64,000 nucleotides of DNA from Kordiimonadaceae bacterium (GTDB lineage: Bacteria > Pseudomonadota > Alphaproteobacteria > Sphingomonadales > Kordiimonadaceae), in assembly GCA_017640725.1 (NCBI GenBank), contig JAEPQB010000003.1, forward strand, positions 434,001 through 498,000, written 5' to 3'. Position numbers and translations under genes: made by a program. The notes under the pieces were generated by a model that had not been told where the DNA came from, did not search any database, and was given only the letters and a program-made list of their open reading frames with translations. Positions 55,354-63,721 of the stretch are shown piece by piece (positions within the stretch are counted from its first letter, which is position 1; each line of letters opens with the position of its first letter).

Positions 55354-56480
55354 TGACATCTGTGCTGGCAGACCAAACAGATTTCATAGAATGTATTGTT
55401 GTTGGTGCAGGCGTAATCGGCCTTGCTGTGGCACGAGAGCTATCCGGCTCAGGACACGACGTGCTGCTTGTAGATGCAGAATCTGACATTGGAACTCAAA
55501 CCTCATCTCGAAACAGTGAAGTTATCCATGCTGGCATCTATTACCCTGAAGATAGCGAAAAGGCTGCCCTCTGCTTACCCGGAAAACAGCAGCTCTATGA
55601 CTATTGCGAGCAGAGAGGGGTGCCGGTGAAGCAGTGTGGCAAACTGATTGTTGCCACAACAAATGACCAGAAAGCCGAACTGGAGGCAATTTTTCACGCT
55701 GGGCAAGTAAACGGCGTGAGCGATCTAAGTTTGTTGACGCAGTCTCAGACATTGGCCCGTGCATCAGAGCTCAGCACCGTTGGGTCCATATGGTCCCCCT
55801 CTTCTGGCATCGTCGATAGCCACCAATTGATGTTGGCCCTGCTTGGGGATTTTGAGAACACTGGTGGCACGGTGTCATTGAACACCCGCGTTCACAAAAT
55901 GGCTGTCGCCCGCGATGAAATGACTGTCTTGCTCGAGAGCGACGGCTTGATGGAGCTGAAAACGAGCATGCTGGTAAACTGTGCAGGCTTAGGGGCTATT
56001 CCAATCGCCAAAAAGATGGATGGTCTGGACCAGGCATTTGTGCCAGGAATTGAATATGCAAAAGGCAGTTACTTTGCCTATTCCGGCCGGCATGCGTTTA
56101 ATTGCCTTGTTTATCCCGTTCCCACGCCGGGCGGCCTTGGCACGCACCTCACGCTGGATATGTCTGGTCAAGCGCGGTTCGGCCCAGACGTTGAATGGGT
56201 TCATGACGAAAACTATGATGTGCCGGTTTCAAAACTGGATGGATTCTATCACGCCGTTCGAGACTATTGGCCTGCGATTGACAAAGCTAAACTAACACCG
56301 GCCTACGCCGGGATAAGGGCTAAATGCAAACCCTCTGGCAAGGATTATACTGACTTCATTTTTTCAGGGCCCAATGAGCACGGTGTCCCCGGTCTGGTCA
56401 ATTTGTTCGGGATGGAGTCCCCTGGCCTAACCTCATGCCTTGCCATTGCCGAAAAAGTGAAGGCGCTGTTGAACGGCTAG
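55353..56480 (+). CDS. FAD-dependent oxidoreductase, L-2-hydroxyglutarate oxidase-like
   Basis: 375 residues from ATG 55353 (TGATG overlap; GTG 55350 also possible). The dinucleotide-binding motif is CIVVGAGVIGLAVARELS, followed by SSRNSEVIHAGIYY, which is characteristic of L-2-hydroxyglutarate dehydrogenase/oxidase and related DAO-family enzymes, and ends with PGLVNLFGMESPGLTSCLAI. It would oxidise a 2-hydroxy acid with electrons passed to quinone or oxygen. Its tight coupling to the TIR gene is unusual. It overlaps the convergent amidohydrolase by 4 bases. Confidence 0.87.
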   Translation: MTSVLADQTDFIECIVVGAGVIGLAVARELSGSGHDVLLVDAESDIGTQTSSRNSEVIHAGIYYPEDSEKAALCLPGKQQLYDYCEQRGVPVKQCGKLIVATTNDQKAELEAIFHAGQVNGVSDLSLLTQSQTLARASELSTVGSIWSPSSGIVDSHQLMLALLGDFENTGGTVSLNTRVHKMAVARDEMTVLLESDGLMELKTSMLVNCAGLGAIPIAKKMDGLDQAFVPGIEYAKGSYFAYSGRHAFNCLVYPVPTPGGLGTHLTLDMSGQARFGPDVEWVHDENYDVPVSKLDGFYHAVRDYWPAIDKAKLTPAYAGIRAKCKPSGKDYTDFIFSGPNEHGVPGLVNLFGMESPGLTSCLAIAEKVKALLNG

Positions 56481-57733
56481 TTCTTGATGATGGTTTCGCC
56501 CTGAAGGACAAACTTTACCTTCTTCAATGCGCCAATGTTTTGTAGGGGGTTGCCCTCAACGGCAATCATTTCAGCCAAATAGCCCTCTTTCACGCGGCCG
56601 ATTCTGTCGCTCATATGCAGTAAGTCAGCATTGATGGACGTTGCGCTCTTCAACACATCAATGGGGCTCATGCCATACTCTACCATCAGCTCTAGTTCCC
56701 AGGCGTTGTCGCCATGGTCAAATACGCCAACATCAGACCCCGCACAGATGGTGACGCCCACTTCTTGGGCCGCCTGGAACGCGGCTTTCTGGTCAGATAC
56801 GCGTTTTGGGTCCGGGTCTGTTCCTTTGGTCCAGCCCTGGTACATGGATATCGCCTCCCCTGCAGCCAGTGTTGGGCACCACGCAACCCCTTTCTCTTTC
56901 ATCAGCTCAAAAGTTTCAGTGTCGCCTGTACTGCCATGTTCAATGGTTTCCACGCCGCCCAATACTGCCCGTTTCATCGACTCTGGGGTGGTAGCGTGAG
57001 CTACTGTATAGCGACCTGAAGCGCGCGCTGTTTCCGTAATAGTTTGAATTTCGGCTACCGAAAAGGTTGGCATGGCCTCACCGTTTGGTCCCCACCGATA
57101 GTCTGCGTACACTTTAATGAAATCTGCACCATGCCCGATCTGGTCACGGGTTACGCGGACTAAATCCCCCGCGTCTGCTGGTTCAGCACCCAATGGCACA
57201 TCAACATGCTCGGCAAACCCCTTTGGCCCATAGGAGCCAGTAGCGACAATGGCTCGTCCTGCTACAATCAAGCGTGGGCCCTGAATGACACCTTTTTCCA
57301 ATGCTTGCCGTACACCAACATCAACATAACCGGCACCTTCACTGCCAAGATCGCGCAAAGTGGTGTATCCAGCATGCAATGAAGCTTTGAGGTGGTTGCC
57401 TGCCCGCAGTGCTCTCTCGGCCCAGCTTTCTTTCAGAACTTGATCGTTCCAGCTTGTTTCATCGTAAGGATGCAGCAACACATGGCTGTGCAAATCAATC
57501 AGACCGGGCAGCAGTGTCATGCCCGACAGGTCGATCACTTGGCTGCTTGACGGATATGTGTCGCGTTTATCTTCAATGCGCAGAATACGACCATTGTTCA
57601 CAACAACAGCTTTGCCTTCAACGAGAGTATCGCTGGTGCCATCGAAAATCGCTTCTGGCAGCAAAATGGTCTCGTTGGCTTGTGCCGCCAAGCTGGACCA
57701 AAAGATGAAAATGCCGATTGCAAATTTGCGCAT
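56477..57733 (-). CDS. Exported metal-dependent amidohydrolase
   Basis: 418 residues, signal peptide MRKFAIGIFIFWSSLAAQA, GGGGAGG site. Amidohydrolase-superfamily metal ligands: HSH in LPGLIDLHSHVLLHP, Lys in HGADFIKVYADYRWG, His in RYTVAHATTPESM, His in GGVETIEHGSTGD and Asp in CAGSDVGVFDHG. This imidazolonepropionase-like branch includes secreted Xaa-Pro dipeptidases and carbamate or organophosphate hydrolases. Substrate unknown; periplasmic location is likely. Confidence 0.9.
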   Translation of the reverse strand: MRKFAIGIFIFWSSLAAQANETILLPEAIFDGTSDTLVEGKAVVVNNGRILRIEDKRDTYPSSSQVIDLSGMTLLPGLIDLHSHVLLHPYDETSWNDQVLKESWAERALRAGNHLKASLHAGYTTLRDLGSEGAGYVDVGVRQALEKGVIQGPRLIVAGRAIVATGSYGPKGFAEHVDVPLGAEPADAGDLVRVTRDQIGHGADFIKVYADYRWGPNGEAMPTFSVAEIQTITETARASGRYTVAHATTPESMKRAVLGGVETIEHGSTGDTETFELMKEKGVAWCPTLAAGEAISMYQGWTKGTDPDPKRVSDQKAAFQAAQEVGVTICAGSDVGVFDHGDNAWELELMVEYGMSPIDVLKSATSINADLLHMSDRIGRVKEGYLAEMIAVEGNPLQNIGALKKVKFVLQGETIIKN

Positions 57734-57801
57734 ATGATGCCTCCCCTTTGGCCTAAACTTTATAGGGGCTGAATCAATACGGCAATGCGGACGATGCGAA
57801 A

Positions 57802-59172
57802 CTAATTGTTGTTTGTTTCGCTGGTAAGTGCGGCCATGCGAACTTCATATGCCTTTGCATATGGGGCCAGCCGAAATGCCAAACGATAGGATGCAATCGC
57901 CTCATTCAGCTTGCCTTTAAAGGCGAGAGCTTCTGCTTTGATGGAATGCGCAAAATGATCCCCGGGAGCGATTGCAAGTGCTCTCTCAGCAAGCTCTAAC
58001 GCGCGGTCAGCATCCTTGTCGCCAAACAATGACTTTGTAGCCTGATCAACAAGCGTGTTGGATTCATTGCTGCTGTCGGCGCCATTGTCCTCTGTTGGCA
58101 AGGCGGCCTTTTCCATCAAGTCACTCACTTCGGGCACTGATTGCCAACGTGCGATAAGGCCTTCTGCCAGCGCACTAATCGCTGGATTGACTGGGGCTGA
58201 TGTCATCAGGCTGCTGAGTTCATTGGCGGCAATTTTGGCGGCACCTGGGTTTGAAAGTTCATAGAAGTACCGCGCGCGCCAATAAGCGTTACTTTCTGCC
58301 GGTGCCTCGGCGAGTTGCGGTACTGTGTCAACGGGCAACTCAGCAAGCATAAGGTTAAACAGTGGAAACAGTCGCTGGCTGCCGCGGTCAACCGGGTGCA
58401 AGCCAGACCAAATGATTTCGTCTGTTTTAGGGTCCGACAGTACAAATGTGACCAGATGGCTGTCTCCCTCTTTCAAAAGTGTGCCTTTGAGTGAATAGAC
58501 TGGTGTGGCTTCACCGTATCGCGTGTATATGCCGCCGGTGGGATCGGGTGCGTCCAGGTTCCACCAATGCCGAATGACCAGAAGGTCTGGCGTTTGTGCC
58601 AAATAATATGCGGCGAGCTCACTAACAGAGATTGCGAGTCCGGTGTCTGCCTGGTCGCCGTCAGCCACTCTTACATCGTTGATTGTAACAATGACATGAG
58701 GCTTATCGGTGTTCAAAAACTGGATTTGTTCTTGGGCTGGCTCATCCGGTATCAGAAAAACTGCACCACCAATGGCGAGCAATACTGCAGCGAAAGCCCA
58801 CTTCCACCCAAGCGCTGCATTCGAGCGCTCCGCATTGGCCTTCACTGTGGCGTGCGGCAACAGACGATAGCCTTGCCTTGGAATGGTTTCCAGCATGGTA
58901 GGCTTGTTGATGTCATCCCCCAGCGCTTTTCTAAGCTTGGAGATCGCTACAGGAATTGTTTGCTCGCTCAACTCACGGCCAGCCCAAACCTGCGCGATGA
59001 GTTCGTCTTTTGTGACAATGCTGCCGCGACGCGCAATCAAAGCGTCGAGCAGTTTTGAAATCTTATCCTCGAGCCGAACCAGGTGGCCGTCTTTGTGCAT
59101 GATCTCGCCTGAAGCCGGGTCGAATGTCCACGGCCCAATCCGAGCTCTTGTATCGTTATTATTTGTATTCAC
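57802..59172 (-). CDS. CadC-like membrane-bound winged-helix regulator with TPR-type C-terminus
   Basis: 456 residues, GTG start with GGGGAC site. The OmpR/PhoB-type winged helix (12-107) includes KISKLLDALIARRGSIVTKDELIAQVWAG and ISKLRKALGDD, ETIPRQGYRLLPH. A single membrane helix is at 123-141, followed by a periplasmic domain with TPR-like repeats at the end (DKDADRALELAERALAIAPG; GKLNEAIASYRLAFRLAP). Such ToxR/CadC-type proteins couple periplasmic signals directly to transcription. It faces, across a 172-base gap, the exported protein gene at 59345, with phased TTAAGG sites between. Confidence 0.88.
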   Translation of the reverse strand: MNTNNNDTRARIGPWTFDPASGEIMHKDGHLVRLEDKISKLLDALIARRGSIVTKDELIAQVWAGRELSEQTIPVAISKLRKALGDDINKPTMLETIPRQGYRLLPHATVKANAERSNAALGWKWAFAAVLLAIGGAVFLIPDEPAQEQIQFLNTDKPHVIVTINDVRVADGDQADTGLAISVSELAAYYLAQTPDLLVIRHWWNLDAPDPTGGIYTRYGEATPVYSLKGTLLKEGDSHLVTFVLSDPKTDEIIWSGLHPVDRGSQRLFPLFNLMLAELPVDTVPQLAEAPAESNAYWRARYFYELSNPGAAKIAANELSSLMTSAPVNPAISALAEGLIARWQSVPEVSDLMEKAALPTEDNGADSSNESNTLVDQATKSLFGDKDADRALELAERALAIAPGDHFAHSIKAEALAFKGKLNEAIASYRLAFRLAPYAKAYEVRMAALTSETNNN

Positions 59173-59267
59173 CTGCAGTCCCCACTGTGATGGTGCAGGT
59201 TCAGTTTACTACCTTCCTTCCGTGTTTGACCAGTGAGCACCCGCTCGAAAATCCATGATCTCGTAGA

Positions 59268-59293
59268 TTTAAGGTTTCTTAAGGACCCTTAAA
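59268..59293. promoter_or_regulatory. Phased TTAAGG repeats, candidate operator of the CadC-like regulator
   Basis: TTTAAGG (59268-59274) and CTTAAGG (59278-59284) are direct repeats 10 bases apart, one helical turn, followed by the inverted CCTTAAA (59287-59293). OmpR-type winged helices typically bind head-to-tail repeats with such spacing. They lie 52 bases before the plus-strand start and 96 bases before the regulator start. The rest of the 59173-59344 gap has no clear feature. Confidence 0.5.
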
Positions 59294-59344
59294 TGGCTGT
59301 CGTTCCTATGGTTTTGGCAACTCAAACTTCAGCAGGAAAAAGAA

Positions 59345-60445
59345 ATGAGAACGATATTCATTGCAATAGTTGGCCTAATCACTTGGATTTGGCATGGGGC
59401 CGCCCTATGGGCCCAGGACATTAATCCAGACCGGTGGACACTGTCTGAGCAAGGTGCTGCTATTGTCGATTTTGAGGGACGACAGAGCATTCAACTGTCA
59501 GGTGGCATGGCGGAATTAACCGGCGCAGACTTTCAAGATGGGGTTATCAGCTTTGATATCGCCATGGAGGAAAAGCGTGGGTTCGCCGGTGTCTACTTTC
59601 GGTGGAACGATAATAACGCTGAGTATTTCTACCTTCGGCCACATATGTCGGGTAAGGCAGATGCCAATCAATATACGCCTAGGTTCAATGGGTTAACTGG
59701 ATGGCAGCTTTATCACAGCCCGCGCTTCAGTGCGGCGACAAGCTATAAGTTTGATCAATGGATGCATGTTCGTTTGGTTGTGAAAGACAGCAAGATGGAC
59801 GTCTATATCGACAGCGACGAGCCCGTACTTCACGTGGATGATTTGTTTGGTCCAAAAGAAGCTGGCAGCATCCGTTTTGTTGGCGCGGCTCAGAATTTCC
59901 ACCTTTCAAATGTGCAAGTGACTGCAGACAGTTCTGTGGAAACGGTTGGTGCTGCTGCGGCACGTGCTGAGTTGCCAGATAATCTGATCCGTTCGTTCAG
60001 TGTGGGAAGCACGGCTGTTGCGGCAGCTGACGTTGAGGCCAAGTCGCGCCTGCCACAACAGCTGCTGGAAGGCCAGGTCTGGCAGAATTTGGAAATTGAC
60101 GAGTCTGGTGCCGCGAATTTAGCCAGAATTTCTGGACGGACGCGGGAGGTGAACACCTTGTTTGTGCGCAAAGTCCTGACAGCGGACACCGCAAAAACAG
60201 TGCAATTTCAATATGGTTTCAGTGACAGGGTAACCGTATTTTTAAACGGCCGAGCTATTGCCTACGGCGACGACACTTACCAAACCCGAGATTACCGCCA
60301 CCTGGGAACAGTTGGATTGTACGACAGTGTATTTCTACCGCTCAAAGCCGGTGAAAATGAACTCATTTTCGCCGTAACAGAAGCTTTTGGTGGCTGGGCG
60401 ATCAAAGCGGCATTTGACCCCGTGGATGGGGTCGTGTTGAATTAA
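59345..60445 (+). CDS. Exported two-domain beta-sandwich protein (DUF1080/LamG-like)
   Basis: 366 residues; signal peptide (MRTIFIAIVGLITWIWHGAALWA). Residues ~28-195 have the concanavalin-like/DUF1080 pattern: FQDGVISFDIAMEEKRGFAGVYFRWN, WMHVRLVVKDSKMDVYIDSD and a final FHLSNVQVTAD. Residues ~210-366 form a second sandwich with VTVFLNGRAIAYGDD and ENELIFAVTEAFGGWAIKAAF, like carbohydrate-binding jelly rolls. No catalytic residues are obvious, so binding is more likely than hydrolysis. Divergent from and probably controlled by the CadC-like regulator. Confidence 0.7.
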   Translation: MRTIFIAIVGLITWIWHGAALWAQDINPDRWTLSEQGAAIVDFEGRQSIQLSGGMAELTGADFQDGVISFDIAMEEKRGFAGVYFRWNDNNAEYFYLRPHMSGKADANQYTPRFNGLTGWQLYHSPRFSAATSYKFDQWMHVRLVVKDSKMDVYIDSDEPVLHVDDLFGPKEAGSIRFVGAAQNFHLSNVQVTADSSVETVGAAAARAELPDNLIRSFSVGSTAVAAADVEAKSRLPQQLLEGQVWQNLEIDESGAANLARISGRTREVNTLFVRKVLTADTAKTVQFQYGFSDRVTVFLNGRAIAYGDDTYQTRDYRHLGTVGLYDSVFLPLKAGENELIFAVTEAFGGWAIKAAFDPVDGVVLN

Positions 60446-60501
60446 GCCAACAGAAATATAAGTGCCCAGCTCGCCAATGACGGGCTGGGCCTGCGTCTTA
60501 T

Positions 60502-61677
60502 TTATCCTGTAATATCAAAAGTTAAGCCTGCACTTTTAACAAGGCGCTTGATCAGGTGATTGCCCATCGCTGGCGCGGATGTCCAAATGCCGCCATCGGT
60601 ATTCACGGGGTCTTGTACAAGACAAATCGCGGACTCAGCGATCATTTTTGAGGTAGAGCCATAACCCGGATCTTTATCACCGGTAACGACAGCTTCAATG
60701 CGTTGCTCGCCGTCTGTGCCAACAAATAGCACGTCGTAGAAACCTGCTTCGCGCTCTTCTTTGCTTGGGCCCTCTCCGGGCTTCGGTCCGCCGTCTTTGC
60801 CCATGCTATCGTTGTTTGCAATGCTGTTGGCGATGGCTTCGCCTTTTTCACCGGGTCCGGTCACCATCATTTCATCATACACAAAGTCTTGGCCGTACGG
60901 GTACTTAGATAGGAAATTGGTGCGGTGCACATTGCGTGTGTTAATGGGGGCCATGATGAACGGCGCACACCAGCTTTCGATCGCCTCATCGTAAAGCGGT
61001 TTTGTGCCGCGCGGTTGCTCAGGGCCTTCGTGACCCGGCGCCAGCGAGAAGGGGTCCCTCAGAAGCTGTAGAATGCTTGGGTCCTGCGCTGCCGCGGCCA
61101 TGGTTGCTTTCAAGCTGGCCGCCGTACCACCTGAGAAAGTGCCTTGCATCTTGCGGACACGGCCACGAACCCTGCTCATGGGCTTGCCAAATTTTTCAAT
61201 CGCAGCGGACTGCAAAAAGTGCACACCCAAATCAAATGGAATACTGTCAAAACCGCAGGAAAAGACAATGCGAGCCCCTGAAGCTTTTGCAGTTTCTTCA
61301 TGTGCATCAATCATTTGGCGCATCCAGGCTGGCTCGCCGCATAAGTCCACATAGTCTGTGCCAGCTTTTGCACAGGCCGCTACCAGGTCGGACCCGTAAA
61401 GCTGGTATGGGCCAACAGTTGTCAGAACAACTTTTGTGTCATTGACCATCGCATCTACAGACGCAGGATCTGAGGCGTCTGCCACAACAAGTGGCGTTTC
61501 AGCCGGGGCGCCAATTTCGTCTCGAACAGCGGCCAGCTTGTCCGCACTCCTGCCCGCCATAGCCCAGCGCAAATCACCATCAATGCCATATTCTTTGGCG
61601 AGGTATTCTGCTACCAGCCGACCGGTAAATCCGCTCGCGCCGTAAACAACGATGTCATAAGTTTTGTCGGTTGCCAC
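60502..61677 (-). CDS. Saccharopine-dehydrogenase-like reductase (trans-acting enoyl reductase type)
   Basis: 391 residues, GTG start with a GGGAGCAGAG site. N-terminal Rossmann motif VVYGASGFTGRLVAEYLA, AMAGRSADKLAAV, and VVLTTVGPYQLYGSDLVAAC, CGFDSIPFDLGVHFL; this matches the saccharopine dehydrogenase NADP-binding family that includes mycobacterial trans-acting enoyl reductases. The C-terminal half has no strong motifs. Likely cytosolic; reaction unknown. It ends 57 bases from the convergent exported protein gene. Confidence 0.87.
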   Translation of the reverse strand: MATDKTYDIVVYGASGFTGRLVAEYLAKEYGIDGDLRWAMAGRSADKLAAVRDEIGAPAETPLVVADASDPASVDAMVNDTKVVLTTVGPYQLYGSDLVAACAKAGTDYVDLCGEPAWMRQMIDAHEETAKASGARIVFSCGFDSIPFDLGVHFLQSAAIEKFGKPMSRVRGRVRKMQGTFSGGTAASLKATMAAAAQDPSILQLLRDPFSLAPGHEGPEQPRGTKPLYDEAIESWCAPFIMAPINTRNVHRTNFLSKYPYGQDFVYDEMMVTGPGEKGEAIANSIANNDSMGKDGGPKPGEGPSKEEREAGFYDVLFVGTDGEQRIEAVVTGDKDPGYGSTSKMIAESAICLVQDPVNTDGGIWTSAPAMGNHLIKRLVKSAGLTFDITG

Positions 61678-61796
61678 TGCTCTGCTCCCTCCAGTGAATG
61701 TTTATCGTGATTATAGGTCTTCTTCATTCGCTGACGATAAAAAAGGCGAACCAGCCGACAAAACTAACGAGATCCAGGCAAAAATTTACAAATTCT

Positions 61797-61825
61797 GCGC
61801 AAAAAAAGAGGGCAAGCACCCTCTT
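61797..61825 (-). terminator. Intrinsic terminator of the MipA/OmpV-family gene
   Basis: On the minus strand AAGAGGG pairs with CCCTCTT around a six-base loop and is followed by a run of T. It lies 13 bases beyond the stop of the minus-strand gene at 61838. Confidence 0.88.
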
Positions 61826-61837
61826 CTCTTCGATTTC

Positions 61838-62641
61838 TCAGAAATTGTAGCCAATCGCTAAAAATGTTGAGAAAACTGTTCGACGGTCCACGATCGGGCT
61901 GTCGACAATTTCGTCATTGTGCCAGGTCAGTCCGCTTGACCCCACTAAGGTGAATTTTTCGCTCAGACGATAAATGCCGGTGAGAGACCCAGTTAACTTG
62001 AAACTGTCATCAGCTTCGAAAAGCGCGCGGGTCGGCAGAACGTCGCGGGCTGACACACCATACAGATAATCGGTCACCCGGTCATCTTGCCACTGGAACG
62101 TAACAGAGGGCGATAGCTGCAGTTTCCGGTTCACAAATATCGGCCGGCTAATGCTACCCATGGCGCGCCATCCTTCGCTGGCCAATCCCAGTTCGCGCTG
62201 CACCGTGCCGGTGAACACAAAGCGCTCAAGTGGCACATCAACAGAGAGGCCAGCATAGAGCGGAATGTCGAGGCTCTGCATGTCATCAAGGCTGTCGACC
62301 TGGTTGCGGTTGGTTTCCTGGAAAGCGACTTCTGTAACGGCAGAGATGCGAAACCCATTGTTTTTGTATATCTCAAACCCAACGCCCGCCTGGTTCGAAT
62401 AGAAGCGACCTTGCCGGAAGGCCACAAAGGGAAAAGGGTTGATCACGATGTCACTGTCAACAAACTCAGTCCAACCCGCGCCTGCCGCAATGCCGACTGA
62501 GAAGAAGTCGGGCTGTGCCATCGGTCTGCCCTGACCCTGTCGGCCTTGAGGTGGCCCGCCAGCGGTTTGGTTGTTTTGTTGTGCAGATGCTGTTGAGGTC
62601 AAAAGCAGGCTTATCATGCCTGCCAACAATGTAAATCTCAT
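61838..62641 (-). CDS. MipA/OmpV-family outer-membrane protein
   Basis: 267 residues; signal peptide MRFTLLAGMISLLLTSTASA, then a Gln/Gly-rich linker (to about residue 45) and a beta barrel. SVGIAAGAGWTEFVDSDIVINPFPF and the end FSTFLAIGYNF with terminal Phe are typical of MipA/OmpV scaffold proteins, some of which help murein hydrolase complexes or act as adhesins. No murein gene adjoins it here. It stands alone with its own terminator. Confidence 0.85.
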   Translation of the reverse strand: MRFTLLAGMISLLLTSTASAQQNNQTAGGPPQGRQGQGRPMAQPDFFSVGIAAGAGWTEFVDSDIVINPFPFVAFRQGRFYSNQAGVGFEIYKNNGFRISAVTEVAFQETNRNQVDSLDDMQSLDIPLYAGLSVDVPLERFVFTGTVQRELGLASEGWRAMGSISRPIFVNRKLQLSPSVTFQWQDDRVTDYLYGVSARDVLPTRALFEADDSFKLTGSLTGIYRLSEKFTLVGSSGLTWHNDEIVDSPIVDRRTVFSTFLAIGYNF

Positions 62642-62734
62642 TAACTTTATCCTAAATTGCTGTCGTTTTTCATGATACGCAGCGCATTTCAGGCTGGATC
62701 AACTTCACAAAGAAAAAGCTTAAGCTAATGAAAT

Positions 62735-63607
62735 TTAAGCGGAATCCCGCTCTTCCAGGATTTTGGTAACTTGCATATAGTCCCGCGGCGAGTCCACATC
62801 GATGGCTGCTTCTGCATAAGGCAGGCGGATTGCAACGGTTTCCACATCCAGCACTTTTGAGGCACGCTTGAAGGCACCTTTCACAGAAAGCTGACGCAAC
62901 ATCAATCCAACCATATTGAAAAACCCAAACGCTTTAAAAAGCTTCCATGGCCGTTTGCGCTCGTTTTCAACATTCTTCCAGAATTCCAGCACTTTCCTGC
63001 TGTCGGGTCCCATGAAGGCAAACAAATTAGCGCCCGAAAGATTTGTGTCGCGAAACGGCAAGTATGTTCGCTTAGATTCTGGATGCATTTCCTTGATGAA
63101 TTTTTCTTCAACGAAACCGGCACCCAAACCCTCTAGCTCTGCGGCCTGATCACAAAAATAGTCAACAACTTCTGGCAGCAACAGCGCATGGTCTGCAGTC
63201 GTTACCAAATAGGGATAATTTCGCCCTGTTTCATCCATGGCCTTCATGATGCTCTCGCAAATTGACTTTGCGGTTGCTACCACTTTTACATCGGCGGCAT
63301 CCATTTCCTGTTTGAGTTTGCCGCAAGAGCCGAACAGCTCGTCTTCACCGTCAAAAACAATATGAATGTCCCCTACCGACTTTGCAGCCCGCAACGCGTC
63401 AAGAGCGTAGGCAATCATTGGGCGACCAACCAATGGCACCAATGCCTTGTATTCCAGGCCAAAAATGGATGCTACCGGGTCATTGCCACTGCGTTTTCCT
63501 GCCAGCAGAATAGCCGTAAACTTGGGCTGACCGGATTGATCATCAGAACCGGGCCGGGCTTCGGTCACAGTTGCATTTGTTTGCTTGTCTGATTGATCCA
63601 TTGTCAT
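62735..63607 (-). CDS. MobA-like NTP transferase-domain protein
   Basis: 290 residues. N-terminal GT-A type nucleotidyltransferase motif FTAILLAGKRSGNDPVAS (LAGG-like), then KALVPLVGRPMIAYALDAL, DIHIVFDGEDELFGSC, and YPYLVTTADHALLLPEVVDYF. This is the NTP_transf_3 pattern of MobA/IspD/CofC-like enzymes, but the product is not determined. The C-terminal half has KAFGFFNMVGLMLRQLSVKG and SPRDYMQVTKILEE. A starting ATG at 63607 has a GGGGCC site. It follows the PAP2 gene on the same strand. Confidence 0.85.
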   Translation of the reverse strand: MTMDQSDKQTNATVTEARPGSDDQSGQPKFTAILLAGKRSGNDPVASIFGLEYKALVPLVGRPMIAYALDALRAAKSVGDIHIVFDGEDELFGSCGKLKQEMDAADVKVVATAKSICESIMKAMDETGRNYPYLVTTADHALLLPEVVDYFCDQAAELEGLGAGFVEEKFIKEMHPESKRTYLPFRDTNLSGANLFAFMGPDSRKVLEFWKNVENERKRPWKLFKAFGFFNMVGLMLRQLSVKGAFKRASKVLDVETVAIRLPYAEAAIDVDSPRDYMQVTKILEERDSA

Positions 63608-63721
63608 TGTTGGCCCCTGGGTACACAGAACTTGATGCTGCTACCCTTGTGTCCCTGCGGTAGCAAGCAAGCCTAGATAGCTGGTCTTGGTGAAAAAGGC
63701 AATGAAAGGCCACGGGGGCGG

